This document shows, piece after piece, positions 1 to 8,921 of a stretch of DNA of 64,000 nt. Below the pieces are notes generated by a model. It searched no databases. It saw only the letters and a list, made by a program, of their open reading frames with translations, and was not told the DNA's origin. The stretch is from positions 55,704 through 119,703 of the forward strand of contig JAJFLP010000030.1 of NCBI GenBank assembly GCA_021772635.1, given 5' to 3'. Numbering within the stretch: position 1 is the first letter of the stretch; every line of letters begins with the position of its first letter. Source of the stretch: Verrucomicrobiota bacterium (GTDB lineage: Bacteria; Verrucomicrobiota; Lentisphaeria; JABSQK01; JAJFLO01). The translations under genes were made by a program, and so were the position numbers.

Positions 1-1
1 G

Positions 2-877
2 ATCGAAGATGTTGAGCGAGTAACCGGATTGTCGGTAATAGCCCATATTCCGCTGTTGGGCCCCCGCGAGAAGAGGCCGAATCGTTTCAATATTTTCGCG
101 AAGAAACGAACCGAAAGAACGCTGGAAGATAAAATACTCTATAATTTTGACCACAAGTCTGTCGCAGCGGAGGCATACAGGTCGTTACGTACGAATATCC
201 AATTCGCGGTCATGAACAAGGAAGAGGATAAGGTTTTTGCGATCACGAGTTCGAGTCCTCTGGAAGGCAAGACTTTGACGTCCACAAACCTTGCATTATC
301 TATATCGCAAATGGGTAAATCAGTCGTATTACTCGAGGCGGATATGCGGCGTCCCCAAATAGCGTCTATTTTCAGTTTGGAGAATAAGCCGGGTTTATCC
401 GATCTATTGATCGGGTCAGTCACCCAGGAACAGGCGACGCGTACCGCAACAGATCTTCTTGTTGGGTCATCGGATTGGGATCGTCTCATGGGTGAGCAGA
501 CGATAGATAATATCAATATTATTCCCGCTGGTACTAATGCGCCGAACCCGACGGAGTTAGTGGGTTCCCCGGCATTCAAGTCGCTCATCGATTCCCTACG
601 TGAGCGATACGACTGTATTATTATTGATACACCACCTGTATTACCTGTTGCGGACGCTAGTCTGATCGGATCTATCGCCGACTCTACAATCCTGATTTAT
701 CAGTCGAACACCACTTCTCGGCATTTGCTTGTGCGCGCGCAACAGACTCTCACAAAAAATCGGGCGAATATCATTGGGATCGTGATTAACCAATTATCTT
801 ACGATGTAACAATGCCAAGATCTTACTACCACCGCTACGGTTATGGCTACGGTTACGGCTACGGTTATGGCTATTGA
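2..877 (+). CDS. Wzc/CpsD-type bacterial tyrosine kinase (5' truncated)
   Basis: The reading frame is open to the left edge, so the N-terminal chain-length-determinant and membrane part lies outside the window; the first TTG at 29 is not the true start. Visible are the usual BY-kinase steps: a short linker (VTGLSVIAHIP), a Walker A loop SPLEGKT, a Walker A' strand ending EADMRRP, and a Walker B strand CIIIDTPP. The C-terminus is a tyrosine cluster, an alternating Gly-Tyr tail after YYHR, which in this family is the autophosphorylation site. Such kinases act in the inner membrane with a Wza-type exporter to control polysaccharide length and export; a wza gene lies at 5.3-7.2 kb. Odd point: the usual Asp at the first acidic position of Walker A' is Glu here. 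Family assignment is secure. Confidence 0.93.
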   Translation: MEDVERVTGLSVIAHIPLLGPREKRPNRFNIFAKKRTERTLEDKILYNFDHKSVAAEAYRSLRTNIQFAVMNKEEDKVFAITSSSPLEGKTLTSTNLALSISQMGKSVVLLEADMRRPQIASIFSLENKPGLSDLLIGSVTQEQATRTATDLLVGSSDWDRLMGEQTIDNINIIPAGTNAPNPTELVGSPAFKSLIDSLRERYDCIIIDTPPVLPVADASLIGSIADSTILIYQSNTTSRHLLVRAQQTLTKNRANIIGIVINQLSYDVTMPRSYYHRYGYGYGYGYGYGY

Positions 878-998
878 TATGCTGTTATCTTCGTCAGTAA
901 CCCGGTTTATGGTACATGAACATAATATAGTAAGATTTGGATAATGTAGGTTCTTTTCCCCGGCACTTATTCTCCAGAACTTCGGCTCACCGATAATA

Positions 999-1153
999 TA
1001 TACCGAACGTCTTCATCCGCATGCGGGACGAAAAATCGTCCGGAGTCTCCTACGCAATCTTTTTGAAGTCGTCTCTCTCCGCACGAGCGGAGTCTCGGTC
1101 ATCCGGATCGAATTCTCGGAGTCCGCGCCGAAAATTGTACCGCTTGCGGAATA
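999..1153 (-). repeat. Hairpin-ended dispersed repeat, subfamily B
   Basis: 155-bp copy running from TATACCGAACGTC to a terminal hairpin of the form TACCG-loop-CGG. It is closely similar to the copy at 58653-58806 over nearly the full length. The hairpin end lies on the right, so the element is listed on the minus strand. Confidence 0.75.
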
Positions 1154-1527
1154 AAGAACGCGAGGGCTTATTCGATTAGCAATCCGGTTATTGCCCAAGC
1201 CTGAATAATTCATCAGTATTCTGCTACGAGCCCTAATCTCTGCTCGAATAAGCCGATTAGCTCAACTTTACATCTCAGTGAATGAATATTCACTTTCGCC
1301 GTGAAGTTTTCTCTAATCGATTTATTATGAGCGAGTTAAGCGCTCTCGCGACGGATCGCATGAATTAATCAGGCTAGCCGTATCCACTATTCAGCATTGT
1401 CCCACCACAAAAGTTCTCCGAAAAATATCGCTCCCCCGGCGATTGATGATACACTCTACGAGATGTAGACTGAAACAGTCCAATTTCCCGACGGCTTACA
1501 ATTAATCACGCAAGAGATTGGGAACGG

Positions 1528-1556
1528 TTCGAAAAATCGACGGCGGTCAGTATAAT
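1528..1556 (+). promoter_or_regulatory. Candidate sigma70-type promoter
   Basis: A perfect TATAAT at 1551-1556 follows TTCGAA (a 3/6 match to the -35 box) by 17 bases, about 110 bases before the GT2 gene at 1667. The -35 match is weak, so this is tentative. Confidence 0.3.
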
Positions 1557-1666
1557 AAGTATTGGGCGTTTCATTACCCTTGACAACGTGACGAAAACCG
1601 GGGTTGTGAAGATACGTTTGTTTAGTAATGACTCCGTTTAAGGATTAACCCGACTGGTCGGCTCAC

Positions 1667-2569
1667 ATGAAACTTTCCGTTGTCATTCCGGTTGCGGATG
1701 ATTCGAGCAACAAATTCCTAGTGCGATTACTTAATTCTCTACGTAATCAAACATTGCAGGACTTTGAGGTAATTCTTATCGTTGGCGACACTCGCCAAGG
1801 CCGCGCGATAAACCATGGCGTAAGCGCGGCGCGCGGGAAGTGGATTGTTACGATGGATGACGACACCGAAATTGGCGATCCGTCATTATTAGAGAATCTT
1901 GTGTTAGGAATGAAGGCGGATCCCAGTATTGGAATGGGCGGTGCTGCATGTGTCGTTCCGGAATCAGCTTCGCGTTTTCAGACGGCCGCAATGAACCAAA
2001 TTCCCAGGCGCTTGTTCCCGGAGCAAGTTGTAACGGTTGATAGTGATTTCGTACAGCATCCTTGTCTAATAATATCACGGGATTTGTTTCTTAGGATCGG
2101 CGGCGAAGACGAGGAGTTAATACGCGGTCTGGATCCGGTGTTGCGAAAGAAGGTCCGGGATTCTGGGAAACGCGTTGCGATCCTTGCAAATACTGCAGTC
2201 GGACATTTGCTCCCGGACAGTTTCTGGAGGGTTTGCGCGATGTACCGTCGTAACGGGAGGGGAAGCGCGTTCGCTCAACGCCACTTTCCTGATCGTGTTT
2301 TGGAGTTGACAACGGGTTATGATTGCGGTGAATTTATAGAGAAACGATCGTTGCCGTACCGTATTGCGCGAAAGTTGTTACAACAAATCTGGAACTTTGT
2401 TACGCTAAACTGGATACGTCTATCGGCGGAGATCGCTTACGGTATTGGGTGGGTGGAGACTTTTTTTTCAAAGGAGTCACTGAAAAATGGTACGGCTCCG
2501 ACGTATCAAGAAACACCTGTGGATTACGACGGGAATTTCCCGGTTCGCAGAATTAGAGTAACCAATTGA
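1667..2569 (+). CDS. Family 2 glycosyltransferase
   Basis: 300 aa GT-A fold enzyme predicted to add one sugar to a growing lipid-linked glycan at the inner face of the cytoplasmic membrane. The N-terminal strand LSVVIPV, the helix with SLRNQTLQDFEVI and the acidic DDD triplet at residues 64-66 (nucleotide-sugar/metal site) are typical. Around residue 100 the sequence departs from common GT2s, and the C-terminal third has an amphipathic membrane-proximal stretch (NWIRLSAEIAYGIGW). It opens a run of co-directional genes. Donor and acceptor cannot be read from sequence. Confidence 0.85.
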   Translation: MKLSVVIPVADDSSNKFLVRLLNSLRNQTLQDFEVILIVGDTRQGRAINHGVSAARGKWIVTMDDDTEIGDPSLLENLVLGMKADPSIGMGGAACVVPESASRFQTAAMNQIPRRLFPEQVVTVDSDFVQHPCLIISRDLFLRIGGEDEELIRGLDPVLRKKVRDSGKRVAILANTAVGHLLPDSFWRVCAMYRRNGRGSAFAQRHFPDRVLELTTGYDCGEFIEKRSLPYRIARKLLQQIWNFVTLNWIRLSAEIAYGIGWVETFFSKESLKNGTAPTYQETPVDYDGNFPVRRIRVTN

Positions 2570-2600
2570 TTAACGGACGATGACTCATTGGTCGTACGAT

Positions 2601-2620
2601 AACGGAATCAAGGTTCCGTT
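2601..2620 (+). terminator. Hairpin, possible weak terminator
   Basis: Seven-base-pair stem AACGGAA/TTCCGTT with a 6-nt loop, about 30 bases after the GT2 stop codon. There is no proper T-run, so it could be only an RNA-stabilising hairpin. Confidence 0.3.
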
Positions 2621-2680
2621 GCTATTCTGTTAGTCATAGTCATCCCTAATTGCCAATAAAAAATTATATGAGCGCATTCT

Positions 2681-3766
2681 TTGAAAATTGCGATTGTCAG
2701 TGATTACGTAGACCCCGAAAATTGGGGAGGTGCCGCGCGGGTGGCGGTTGAGCAGTTTAAGGCGCTGCTGGAACTCGGACACGACGTAATCCTACTTGCC
2801 GGCTCCGAAAGCGGGGTGGCGGTTCATGAGACTCGGCATCTAAGCTGGGTTTATAGACGAAGTCTAGCCGGATTGTTATGTATTCGAAGGGAGTTAAAGC
2901 GAACATTAGAAGTTCATCAATCCGATTTGCTGATTTTACATCAACCGCTGACCGGCTATATAGTCCAAAGCGTGTTTCCTGAGATAGCGGCAAGGTATTT
3001 TTTTCATTCGAGCTGGGTAGATGAAGCGACAAGTCTCGGGAGAAACTACGGAGTTATTCTCCGCCGATATTTGGAGCATCGGACTTTACGAAGGGCGCAA
3101 AAGGTATTCGTTACCAGCGAGTTTACGCACGAGGTTCTAACCAATCATGAACCTCAAATAGCGCAGAATGCACGGGTCGTTCCTCTTGGGGTAAAATCGC
3201 CGCCTTTTGTTGTCGATGAGGCAGCGGGGGCACGCCTTAGAGATCGGTACGGAATACCGCATGACAACAAGATAATATCCGTATTTCGTCGCTTGGTACC
3301 AAGAACAGGGGTGTCGCTGTTACCGGAAGTTTTAAGCCGATGTCCTGACGTTACGGCGTTAGTAGGCGGTCGTGGTGAATTGGAGGCTTCTCTCAAACGT
3401 CAAGTCGACGATCTCGGAATCACCTCGAGAATCATCTTTTTGGGGTACGTGAAGGATACGGAGAAAATTGAAATACTACAGGGATCCGACGCGTCTCTCG
3501 TCCCCAGTCTTGAGTTGGAAGGTTTCGGCCTGGCAACGCTTGAAGCATTAGCATGTGGGTGTCCAGTTGTCGTTACCCCTATTGGTAACAATCCTGTGCT
3601 CGTCAATGCTTGCAACGGCGGGACTATCGCCGCTGATACTACACCAGCCGCGTTAGGTGCGGCCCTTATCGATTGCTTAAGTAAGAATTGGGACAAATCG
3701 GATATCAGTAAAAAGGCAGTAGCACAATATAATTGGCGAGTCCATGCGGAGCGCCTCTTAGAGTAA
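2681..3766 (+). CDS. Family 4 glycosyltransferase
   Basis: 361 aa GT-B enzyme of the retaining GT4 family. It starts at TTG (2681), since no in-frame ATG precedes MKIAIVSDY and this start preserves the first Rossmann strand. The N-terminal acceptor domain has the loop NWGGAARVA; the C-terminal donor domain begins near residue 196 and carries the E-x7-E signature EGFGLATLE with glutamates at about 280 and 288, followed by ALACGCPVVVTP. It lies between a GT2 and the polymerase-like gene, so it probably works on the same repeat unit. Sugar specificity is not visible. Confidence 0.9.
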   Translation: MKIAIVSDYVDPENWGGAARVAVEQFKALLELGHDVILLAGSESGVAVHETRHLSWVYRRSLAGLLCIRRELKRTLEVHQSDLLILHQPLTGYIVQSVFPEIAARYFFHSSWVDEATSLGRNYGVILRRYLEHRTLRRAQKVFVTSEFTHEVLTNHEPQIAQNARVVPLGVKSPPFVVDEAAGARLRDRYGIPHDNKIISVFRRLVPRTGVSLLPEVLSRCPDVTALVGGRGELEASLKRQVDDLGITSRIIFLGYVKDTEKIEILQGSDASLVPSLELEGFGLATLEALACGCPVVVTPIGNNPVLVNACNGGTIAADTTPAALGAALIDCLSKNWDKSDISKKAVAQYNWRVHAERLLE

Positions 3767-3779
3767 CCTTAGGAATATC

Positions 3780-5258
3780 ATGCGCACTGAGAATACGATG
3801 CTTTCGAACCAATCTAAATATATTGGTAGCCGCTCATACGGGTATGTGATAACACTTCTTCTCTTCTTGCTTCCATTGGATGCGGTGGCGCTTGATGTAA
3901 CCCAGCTTGAGGGTCCGGTACTTGGTGGAATGCTTCTGGCTGCAGTATCCTTCGCGATCTTAACGTTTTTTAAGCCCAAAATAGGGCTTTTCGTTATGCT
4001 GATTGCGATGTTGGTCGCGACCGACGCTGGACTGGGCGGGGAGGGAGGCAGTTCGCGGCGGGTGTCAGTACGTGCGGAAGATCTAATTCTTATATTGGTT
4101 TCGGGCGGTTGGCTATTACGCCGGGCAGCGTTGCGGAATCTAACCGTGATCCATCACGTTCCGATAAATAAAGCCGTACTTTCCATGTCGCTTGTGATAG
4201 TGGCGGCGACATTGATAGGGCTCTTCCAAAATACCGTCTCCCTACAGAACGGTTTTTTCTTTGCACTGAAGCGAATTGAGTTCTTCTGGTTATTCTTTAT
4301 GACCCTACATATTATCGAATCCCCAAAAGAGGTAAAGTTATGTATCAAACTCCTGCTAATCGCAACGGCCGGAATCGCCGTCGTCGGAGTGTTACAACAG
4401 GCATTGGTCCCGATAAGTGAGGTCGGAGGTGGCATTACAATGACTGCCGGAGCTGGGCGGGCGAATACCCTCGGGAGTTTTCTCTTGATCATGATTGGGT
4501 TGTCGCTTGGGATGTTTATCTACTCCTCCAAACAGGGCGTTCTTTGGAATTTCGCGATTTTCGCGATTACGATGGCGACATTGGTGTTTACGAAGTCGCG
4601 GGGTGCCTATGTCGGGTGTATCCCATTACTCGGGGTTATGATGATAATCACCCGTAGTCGACGTATGATTTCAGTTTTGGCGGTCGGGCTTTTGATCGGC
4701 ATACTGTTAGCGTCCGGACGATTCGCATTTTCCGGGCCGCTCGCAACGTTGTTGGGAGGGCAGACTGAGGATATCGCCCATCAGTTCAAGTCAATCGGTG
4801 ATGTTTTTACGAAAGGGGTAAAAGCCGATTCATCGATGAATGCCAGGGTTCATGCCTGGCGATTAGCGATTCGGGATATGAAGCGATATCCTGTGCTTGG
4901 GAAGGGCGTAGGTTCTGTTCGCCTCGGAAAATTAGACAACACCTACGTGCGCGAGATCGCAGAAACTGGATTCATCGGTTTTTTCTGTCTCATCTACCTG
5001 AATATCGTGATTCTAAAATCGACGTTCGAGTTGTTTCTAATGACTGATAGTGACTACGTTCGAGGGGTGACATCGGGATTTATTGGTGGGCATATAGGTA
5101 TGCTTGTGCACGGCATGGCTATGTCGAATTTTTATACGATTCTCAATATGGAAGTGTTCTGGTTTCTAGCCGCCTTGGTTATGCTCCTCTATCACCAACA
5201 CACCTCAGGCGAGGTCGATTACGCGTACTCCGGCGTTCCTCAATACGTCCAAAACTAA
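3780..5258 (+). CDS. O-antigen ligase/polymerase (Wzy/WaaL-like) membrane protein
   Basis: 492 aa with roughly ten to twelve hydrophobic segments and a large periplasmic loop in the second half, the layout of the Wzy_C (O-antigen ligase) family. The segment FTKSRGAYVG near residue 270 and the later VLGKGVGSVRLG (an arginine-containing loop followed by DNTYVREIAETGFIG) match conserved loops of this family. It would polymerise or transfer undecaprenyl-linked glycan on the periplasmic side. Ligase and polymerase cannot be separated by sequence alone. The gene is 13 bases after the GT4 gene and convergent with wza, 40 bases away. Confidence 0.85.
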   Translation: MRTENTMLSNQSKYIGSRSYGYVITLLLFLLPLDAVALDVTQLEGPVLGGMLLAAVSFAILTFFKPKIGLFVMLIAMLVATDAGLGGEGGSSRRVSVRAEDLILILVSGGWLLRRAALRNLTVIHHVPINKAVLSMSLVIVAATLIGLFQNTVSLQNGFFFALKRIEFFWLFFMTLHIIESPKEVKLCIKLLLIATAGIAVVGVLQQALVPISEVGGGITMTAGAGRANTLGSFLLIMIGLSLGMFIYSSKQGVLWNFAIFAITMATLVFTKSRGAYVGCIPLLGVMMIITRSRRMISVLAVGLLIGILLASGRFAFSGPLATLLGGQTEDIAHQFKSIGDVFTKGVKADSSMNARVHAWRLAIRDMKRYPVLGKGVGSVRLGKLDNTYVREIAETGFIGFFCLIYLNIVILKSTFELFLMTDSDYVRGVTSGFIGGHIGMLVHGMAMSNFYTILNMEVFWFLAALVMLLYHQHTSGEVDYAYSGVPQYVQN

Positions 5259-5298
5259 GCGAAGTTTGACACTGGAACACCGCCGTGACCGATAATGA

Positions 5299-7164
5299 TC
5301 AGTTGCCAGATCGATTCTTGAATTGATCCGGAAACTCGTTGACTTCCAGAATGAAACTCATCCACGTACTGATGAAACTCGTATAGCGTCCCCACTTGCT
5401 GATTTTGATTTCTGGGATATATACAATATCGCCGTCTTCCATATCAATGTTCTGGTCAAGATCGCCCTGAAAAAGTAATTTCTGCAGGTCTCGCTCAATT
5501 ACTTCACGCTCGTCCAATTTTCCCCCTCGAAACACAAATACCTGCCCGGTATATTCCCCGGTTTTCGTGAGCCCTCCGGCTTTTGTGATAATTTCAAGCA
5601 GCGTAAAGTCTTTTATAAGATCGACCGCCTGCGGCGCCTGGACTTCTCCAAACACAAATACTTGATGCTCGCCTCTCTCCGGAATGTAGATTACGTCACC
5701 GTCCTTGGTTTCGACATTCTGTGTAAAGTCCCCCATGCGGAATAGTTTAACGAAGTCCACGTCAAGCGTTTCGTTATTCCGGACAACGTATGAGGCCTTC
5801 AAATTGCCCAAAAGTTCACTGCTGTTGCCGACGAAAGCTAATCCTTCGGCCTTCGCGATGCCGTCAAGAACCGTATCCCCATAGTCGATCAGATAGCGAC
5901 CTGGTTCGTTCACCGCTCCGACGACGATCACAAAATCCTGCCGCGTCGGAACATAGATGATGTCGTTGTCTTCCATCAGAAGATTTTGCGCCATATCTCT
6001 CGTTACGAGCAATTCTCGCCAGTTGAAGCTCAAGTATCGTCCGCGTCGATAGATATAGGATTTTCCCCAGTCCCCTTGATGTTCCGAGGCCCCCGCCTGA
6101 ACCAATACATCAAGGAGCCGGTCTCCTTCCTCGATCTGAACTCGTCCAGGATCAGAAACGTCGCCGACTACTGTAACAACTCCTGCTTTTTTCGCTCTAG
6201 CGGTTGTCCGCGGGACTAAATTAAGAACGTCGCCATCTTTCAGTTTGACGTTATACCTAAAATCGTTCGCCTTGAATAGCGCTTCGAAATCGACTTCAAT
6301 GTATTCGCCTTGGCGATTGATGGATGCCCTCTCGAAATCGACGAGTACCTCACCTACTCCATCGTAAGTAAGTCCCTGAGCATTTCCGACCACGTCCATT
6401 ATTCTTGCGCCAGGGGTTAAAACGTATCTACCGGCGTAACCTACTGCGCCAAGAAGGACTACGCTCGCCTCATACCCTTTTGCCAGTTGTCCCGGCGATA
6501 CGGTGACTTGTGGTGCATGGAAATATTCACCCAAACGATCGGTTAAGACGCGATTCAATTCGTTAACTGTTTTACCTACCGCCCTTACACTGCCGATTAA
6601 ATAGCAGACAATATTGCCATCCGGTAGAATCGATATGGTTTGATCCATAGAGGGCTGTCCCCAGACGGACAACTGGATTGAGTCACCTATTTCAAAGCGA
6701 TACTCTTGGCTATCGTAGTTTCGACCTACGTTCTCTTTTTTTTCCGGTTGATCATCCAACGACAGGACATCAGGATCGAATTCCGGTGCGACGAATGGCT
6801 CGCCGGGAATCGCCAGTTGCTCACCATTCTCGGCCATCTTCTTATAGATCAATTCCGAAACACGCGAATCGATCCCGTCCACTGGGTCCGTGATTTCGAT
6901 CGAGACATCTTGCTGAGCGTAACTTTCCTTATCTTTCTCAACGTTCTCCGTCGATTGGCGCGTAGGTGATACCCCTAGTTTGGAAATTTCACCGTGCTTC
7001 TTCGGGCTATCCCCGATCGCCACGATGCTAATTGGCTCATCCTGTATCGAGTCCGTATCGACATTGGTAAAATCGACGTCGGAGACAGTAACAGCGAAAG
7101 TTCCGTGGCATGCCAGCGCCGCTGTTAAAACTATCAGTAATAGGTATGTTATCGTCTTACACAT
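5299..7164 (-). CDS. wza: Polysaccharide export outer-membrane protein (Wza-like, SLBB repeats)
   Basis: Outer-membrane/periplasmic channel protein for polysaccharide export. From ATG at 7164 it is 621 aa; a TTG at 7197 would add 11 residues, but the hydrophobic leader (KTITYLLLIVLTAALAC) starts directly after the ATG, so I prefer it. A Cys follows a weak lipobox, so it may be a lipoprotein like E. coli Wza. After about 150 variable, acid-rich residues comes a Poly_export domain (YRFEIGDSIQLSVWG, PDGNIVCYLIG) and then four SLBB-type units with recurring G-DGD-(I/V)-(I/Y)-P endings. That is more SLBB units than the two of classical Wza, and the protein is longer. It is alone on the minus strand. 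Confidence 0.9.
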   Translation of the reverse strand: MCKTITYLLLIVLTAALACHGTFAVTVSDVDFTNVDTDSIQDEPISIVAIGDSPKKHGEISKLGVSPTRQSTENVEKDKESYAQQDVSIEITDPVDGIDSRVSELIYKKMAENGEQLAIPGEPFVAPEFDPDVLSLDDQPEKKENVGRNYDSQEYRFEIGDSIQLSVWGQPSMDQTISILPDGNIVCYLIGSVRAVGKTVNELNRVLTDRLGEYFHAPQVTVSPGQLAKGYEASVVLLGAVGYAGRYVLTPGARIMDVVGNAQGLTYDGVGEVLVDFERASINRQGEYIEVDFEALFKANDFRYNVKLKDGDVLNLVPRTTARAKKAGVVTVVGDVSDPGRVQIEEGDRLLDVLVQAGASEHQGDWGKSYIYRRGRYLSFNWRELLVTRDMAQNLLMEDNDIIYVPTRQDFVIVVGAVNEPGRYLIDYGDTVLDGIAKAEGLAFVGNSSELLGNLKASYVVRNNETLDVDFVKLFRMGDFTQNVETKDGDVIYIPERGEHQVFVFGEVQAPQAVDLIKDFTLLEIITKAGGLTKTGEYTGQVFVFRGGKLDEREVIERDLQKLLFQGDLDQNIDMEDGDIVYIPEIKISKWGRYTSFISTWMSFILEVNEFPDQFKNRSGN

Positions 7165-7174
7165 ATTTTCAGAT

Positions 7175-7333
7175 ATTGATTGGTTTCGAGTTTTCAACTA
7201 ATTGTAATCGACGGTACTACTGCTCACATTGTACGGTGGAATCTTGCCAAGAGATGATATGGATTAAGAAACCGTTCGGATTTTTCTGTAGGGCTCGTTC
7301 TGAAGCCGTCCCAAAATTAGATTTCCTGAAGCT
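7175..7333 (-). repeat. Diverged hairpin-ended repeat (C/D type) at the wza start
   Basis: The left end (ATATTGATTGGTTTCGAG, 7176-7193) matches the left end of the C copy at 30369. Further in, CCGTTCGG (7275-7282) and GTCCCAAAATT with CTGAAG match D-type copies. The similarity is patchy, so this is probably an old copy. It overlaps the upstream TTG of wza. Confidence 0.4.
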
Positions 7334-7743
7334 TCTCTTCGTTTTTCAGTTGAAGGAGCTACCGCGAAATCGATTCCCTGCGGGGATGACACGAACATAC
7401 GGCAGGGTGATTACTAATAATTAACGTAGTAGATTGGCAGCTAAGCTACCCCAAAGGATAGCGCAGACATTTGCGATTGAAAGAAATTTTCTCGGAGCGG
7501 AGCGATAGTTGCGGCGTCGTAATTCAGGATGCTCCTCAGCCTGTTAGTTTACATTTTCTATCTGATTCTAGACTAGGAGGCCGATCGCCGGGTAACGACA
7601 ATAGCTCCCTAATTTTTAAAAACCTCCGTTATTATATATATTTTTTCCCATATATCAACCCGAGCGTAGTTAGAATTCAGGGAAAGCATTTGAACCGCAA
7701 CTAAGAATTCTTGGTATCAGAAAATTGTGTATTAACCCGTTTG
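7334..7743. other. Intergenic stretch without a recognised gene
   Basis: About 400 bases between two repeat copies, AT-rich near 7600-7660. Short open frames occur on both strands but none has a start context, length or composition that suggests a gene. Confidence 0.4.
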
Positions 7744-7868
7744 TAATTGATCGTCTCCGAGTTTTCGAACGATTGTCCTTCCTTCTATTTTTCTGGCTGG
7801 ACTATTGTTTGGATGGACTTATGGGATTACTTCGACAAGCCGTCAGAAAATTCGATTGTTTGTAGTAT
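7744..7868 (-). repeat. Diverged hairpin-ended repeat, subfamily C
   Basis: Left end TGATCGTCTCCGAGTTTTCG and right end GAAAATTCGATTGTTTG parallel the well-conserved C copies at 10227 and 30369, with an internal insertion. The terminal hairpin is degenerate, and the copy ends about 45 bases before the GT2 start codon. Confidence 0.5.
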
Positions 7869-7912
7869 GCGACCTAGCAACTTCACCGCCAATACGGGAG
7901 GAAAAGAGACTT

Positions 7913-8839
7913 GTGAAATTATCATTGGTGTTACCTGTCTACAACGAATCTGAACATCTTAGAACGTTCTTCTTAGACCTTCATCAGGCGCTGACGTGCT
8001 CTACTTTGAGTATCGAGTACGTTTTTGTAGATGATGGTAGTACTGACGATTCATTGGAAAAAATACTGGAATTAAAAGATAGCCACGGAGCGGAGGCGGA
8101 ATTCCGCATCACTAGCCTTTCCCGGAATTTCGGGCACCAAGCCGCAGTCACCGCGGGTATTTTTGAGACGACTGGTGACGCCGTCGTCGTAATGGATACA
8201 GATATGCAGGATGATCCATCGGCAATCCCTCAGTTTCTGGAAAAGTGGCGGGACGGTTACGAGGTTGTCTATGCAGTTAGATCACAAAGAAAGGAAAATA
8301 TTTTATTCAGACTTCTCTTCAAAGCATACTATCGCGTATTCTCTCGGGTAAGCCATATTAAGGTACCGCATGATGCCGGTAATTACGGACTGATTGACCG
8401 CAAGATCGTCGATACAATTAATTCGATGCCGGAACACAACCGCTACTTCCCCGGCTTAAGAGCGTGGGTTGGTTTTAATCAGACGGGAGTGCCCGTCCCG
8501 CGGCGCGCGAGGGCAGATGGGAAATCAAGGGTAGGCGTGATTGGCCTGATCCGTTTGGCTCTCGACGGTATCGTATCGTTTTCGAACTTTCCCCTTCGAA
8601 TCGCATTTCTACTTGCGCTCCTACTAGGCTGTTTCGGATTTATCGGGCTTCTCACAATCATTTACATCAAGTTGTTTACCGGCGAAGCTGTGATCATGTG
8701 GGCTTCAATCATGTGTTGTATCCTATTTTTTGGAGCCGGCCAGTTTTTTTTGATCGGATTGCTTGGTGAGTATATCGGGCGTATTTACTCGGAGGTTAAA
8801 CAGCGCCCACAGTATGTGGTGAAGAAGATAATCGACTGA
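7913..8839 (+). CDS. Polyprenyl-phosphate glycosyltransferase (DPMS/ArnC/GtrB-like GT2)
   Basis: 308 aa from GTG at 7913, preceded by a good ribosome-binding site GGGAGG at 7896-7901; the open frame extends upstream to 7805 through repeat sequence and is not expected to be translated. Motifs LPVYNESEH, VDDGSTDDS and DTDMQDDP mark the dolichol-phosphate-mannose-synthase branch of GT2. Two C-terminal membrane helices (about residues 225-285) end in a basic tail QRPQYVVKK, as in GtrB and ArnC. The likely reaction is transfer of a sugar from a nucleotide donor to polyprenyl phosphate, giving a donor for periplasmic GT-C enzymes, several of which are in this window. A second enzyme of this class is at 46330. 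Confidence 0.9.
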   Translation: MKLSLVLPVYNESEHLRTFFLDLHQALTCSTLSIEYVFVDDGSTDDSLEKILELKDSHGAEAEFRITSLSRNFGHQAAVTAGIFETTGDAVVVMDTDMQDDPSAIPQFLEKWRDGYEVVYAVRSQRKENILFRLLFKAYYRVFSRVSHIKVPHDAGNYGLIDRKIVDTINSMPEHNRYFPGLRAWVGFNQTGVPVPRRARADGKSRVGVIGLIRLALDGIVSFSNFPLRIAFLLALLLGCFGFIGLLTIIYIKLFTGEAVIMWASIMCCILFFGAGQFFLIGLLGEYIGRIYSEVKQRPQYVVKKIID

Positions 8840-8921
8840 GTATACACTGTATGCATACATACCCGGTTGTGCGAAGTAGACAGGGAGTTCGGTACGTGAG
8901 CATGTCATCAAGCGGGGAAGG

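Larger units (their letters stand above)
878..1666. other. 790-bp intergenic region with one repeat copy
   Basis: No convincing gene. It holds a B-type hairpin-ended repeat (999-1153), a 10-bp inverted repeat (GGCTTATTCG at 1165-1174 with its complement at 1245-1254), and near 1366-1379 a short stretch ending in CAGGCTAGCC that resembles one terminus of the 183-bp element at 16796. A candidate promoter precedes the next gene. Confidence 0.5.

Noticed and set aside
139..588. Long minus-strand open frame opposite the tyrosine kinase
   Set aside because: It is the antisense of conserved kinase motifs, with no plausible domain; a shadow frame.
5266..5296. TTGACA and GATAAT as an antisense promoter into wza
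   Set aside because: Spacing is 19 bases, too long for a good sigma70 promoter, and it lies between convergent genes; likely chance.
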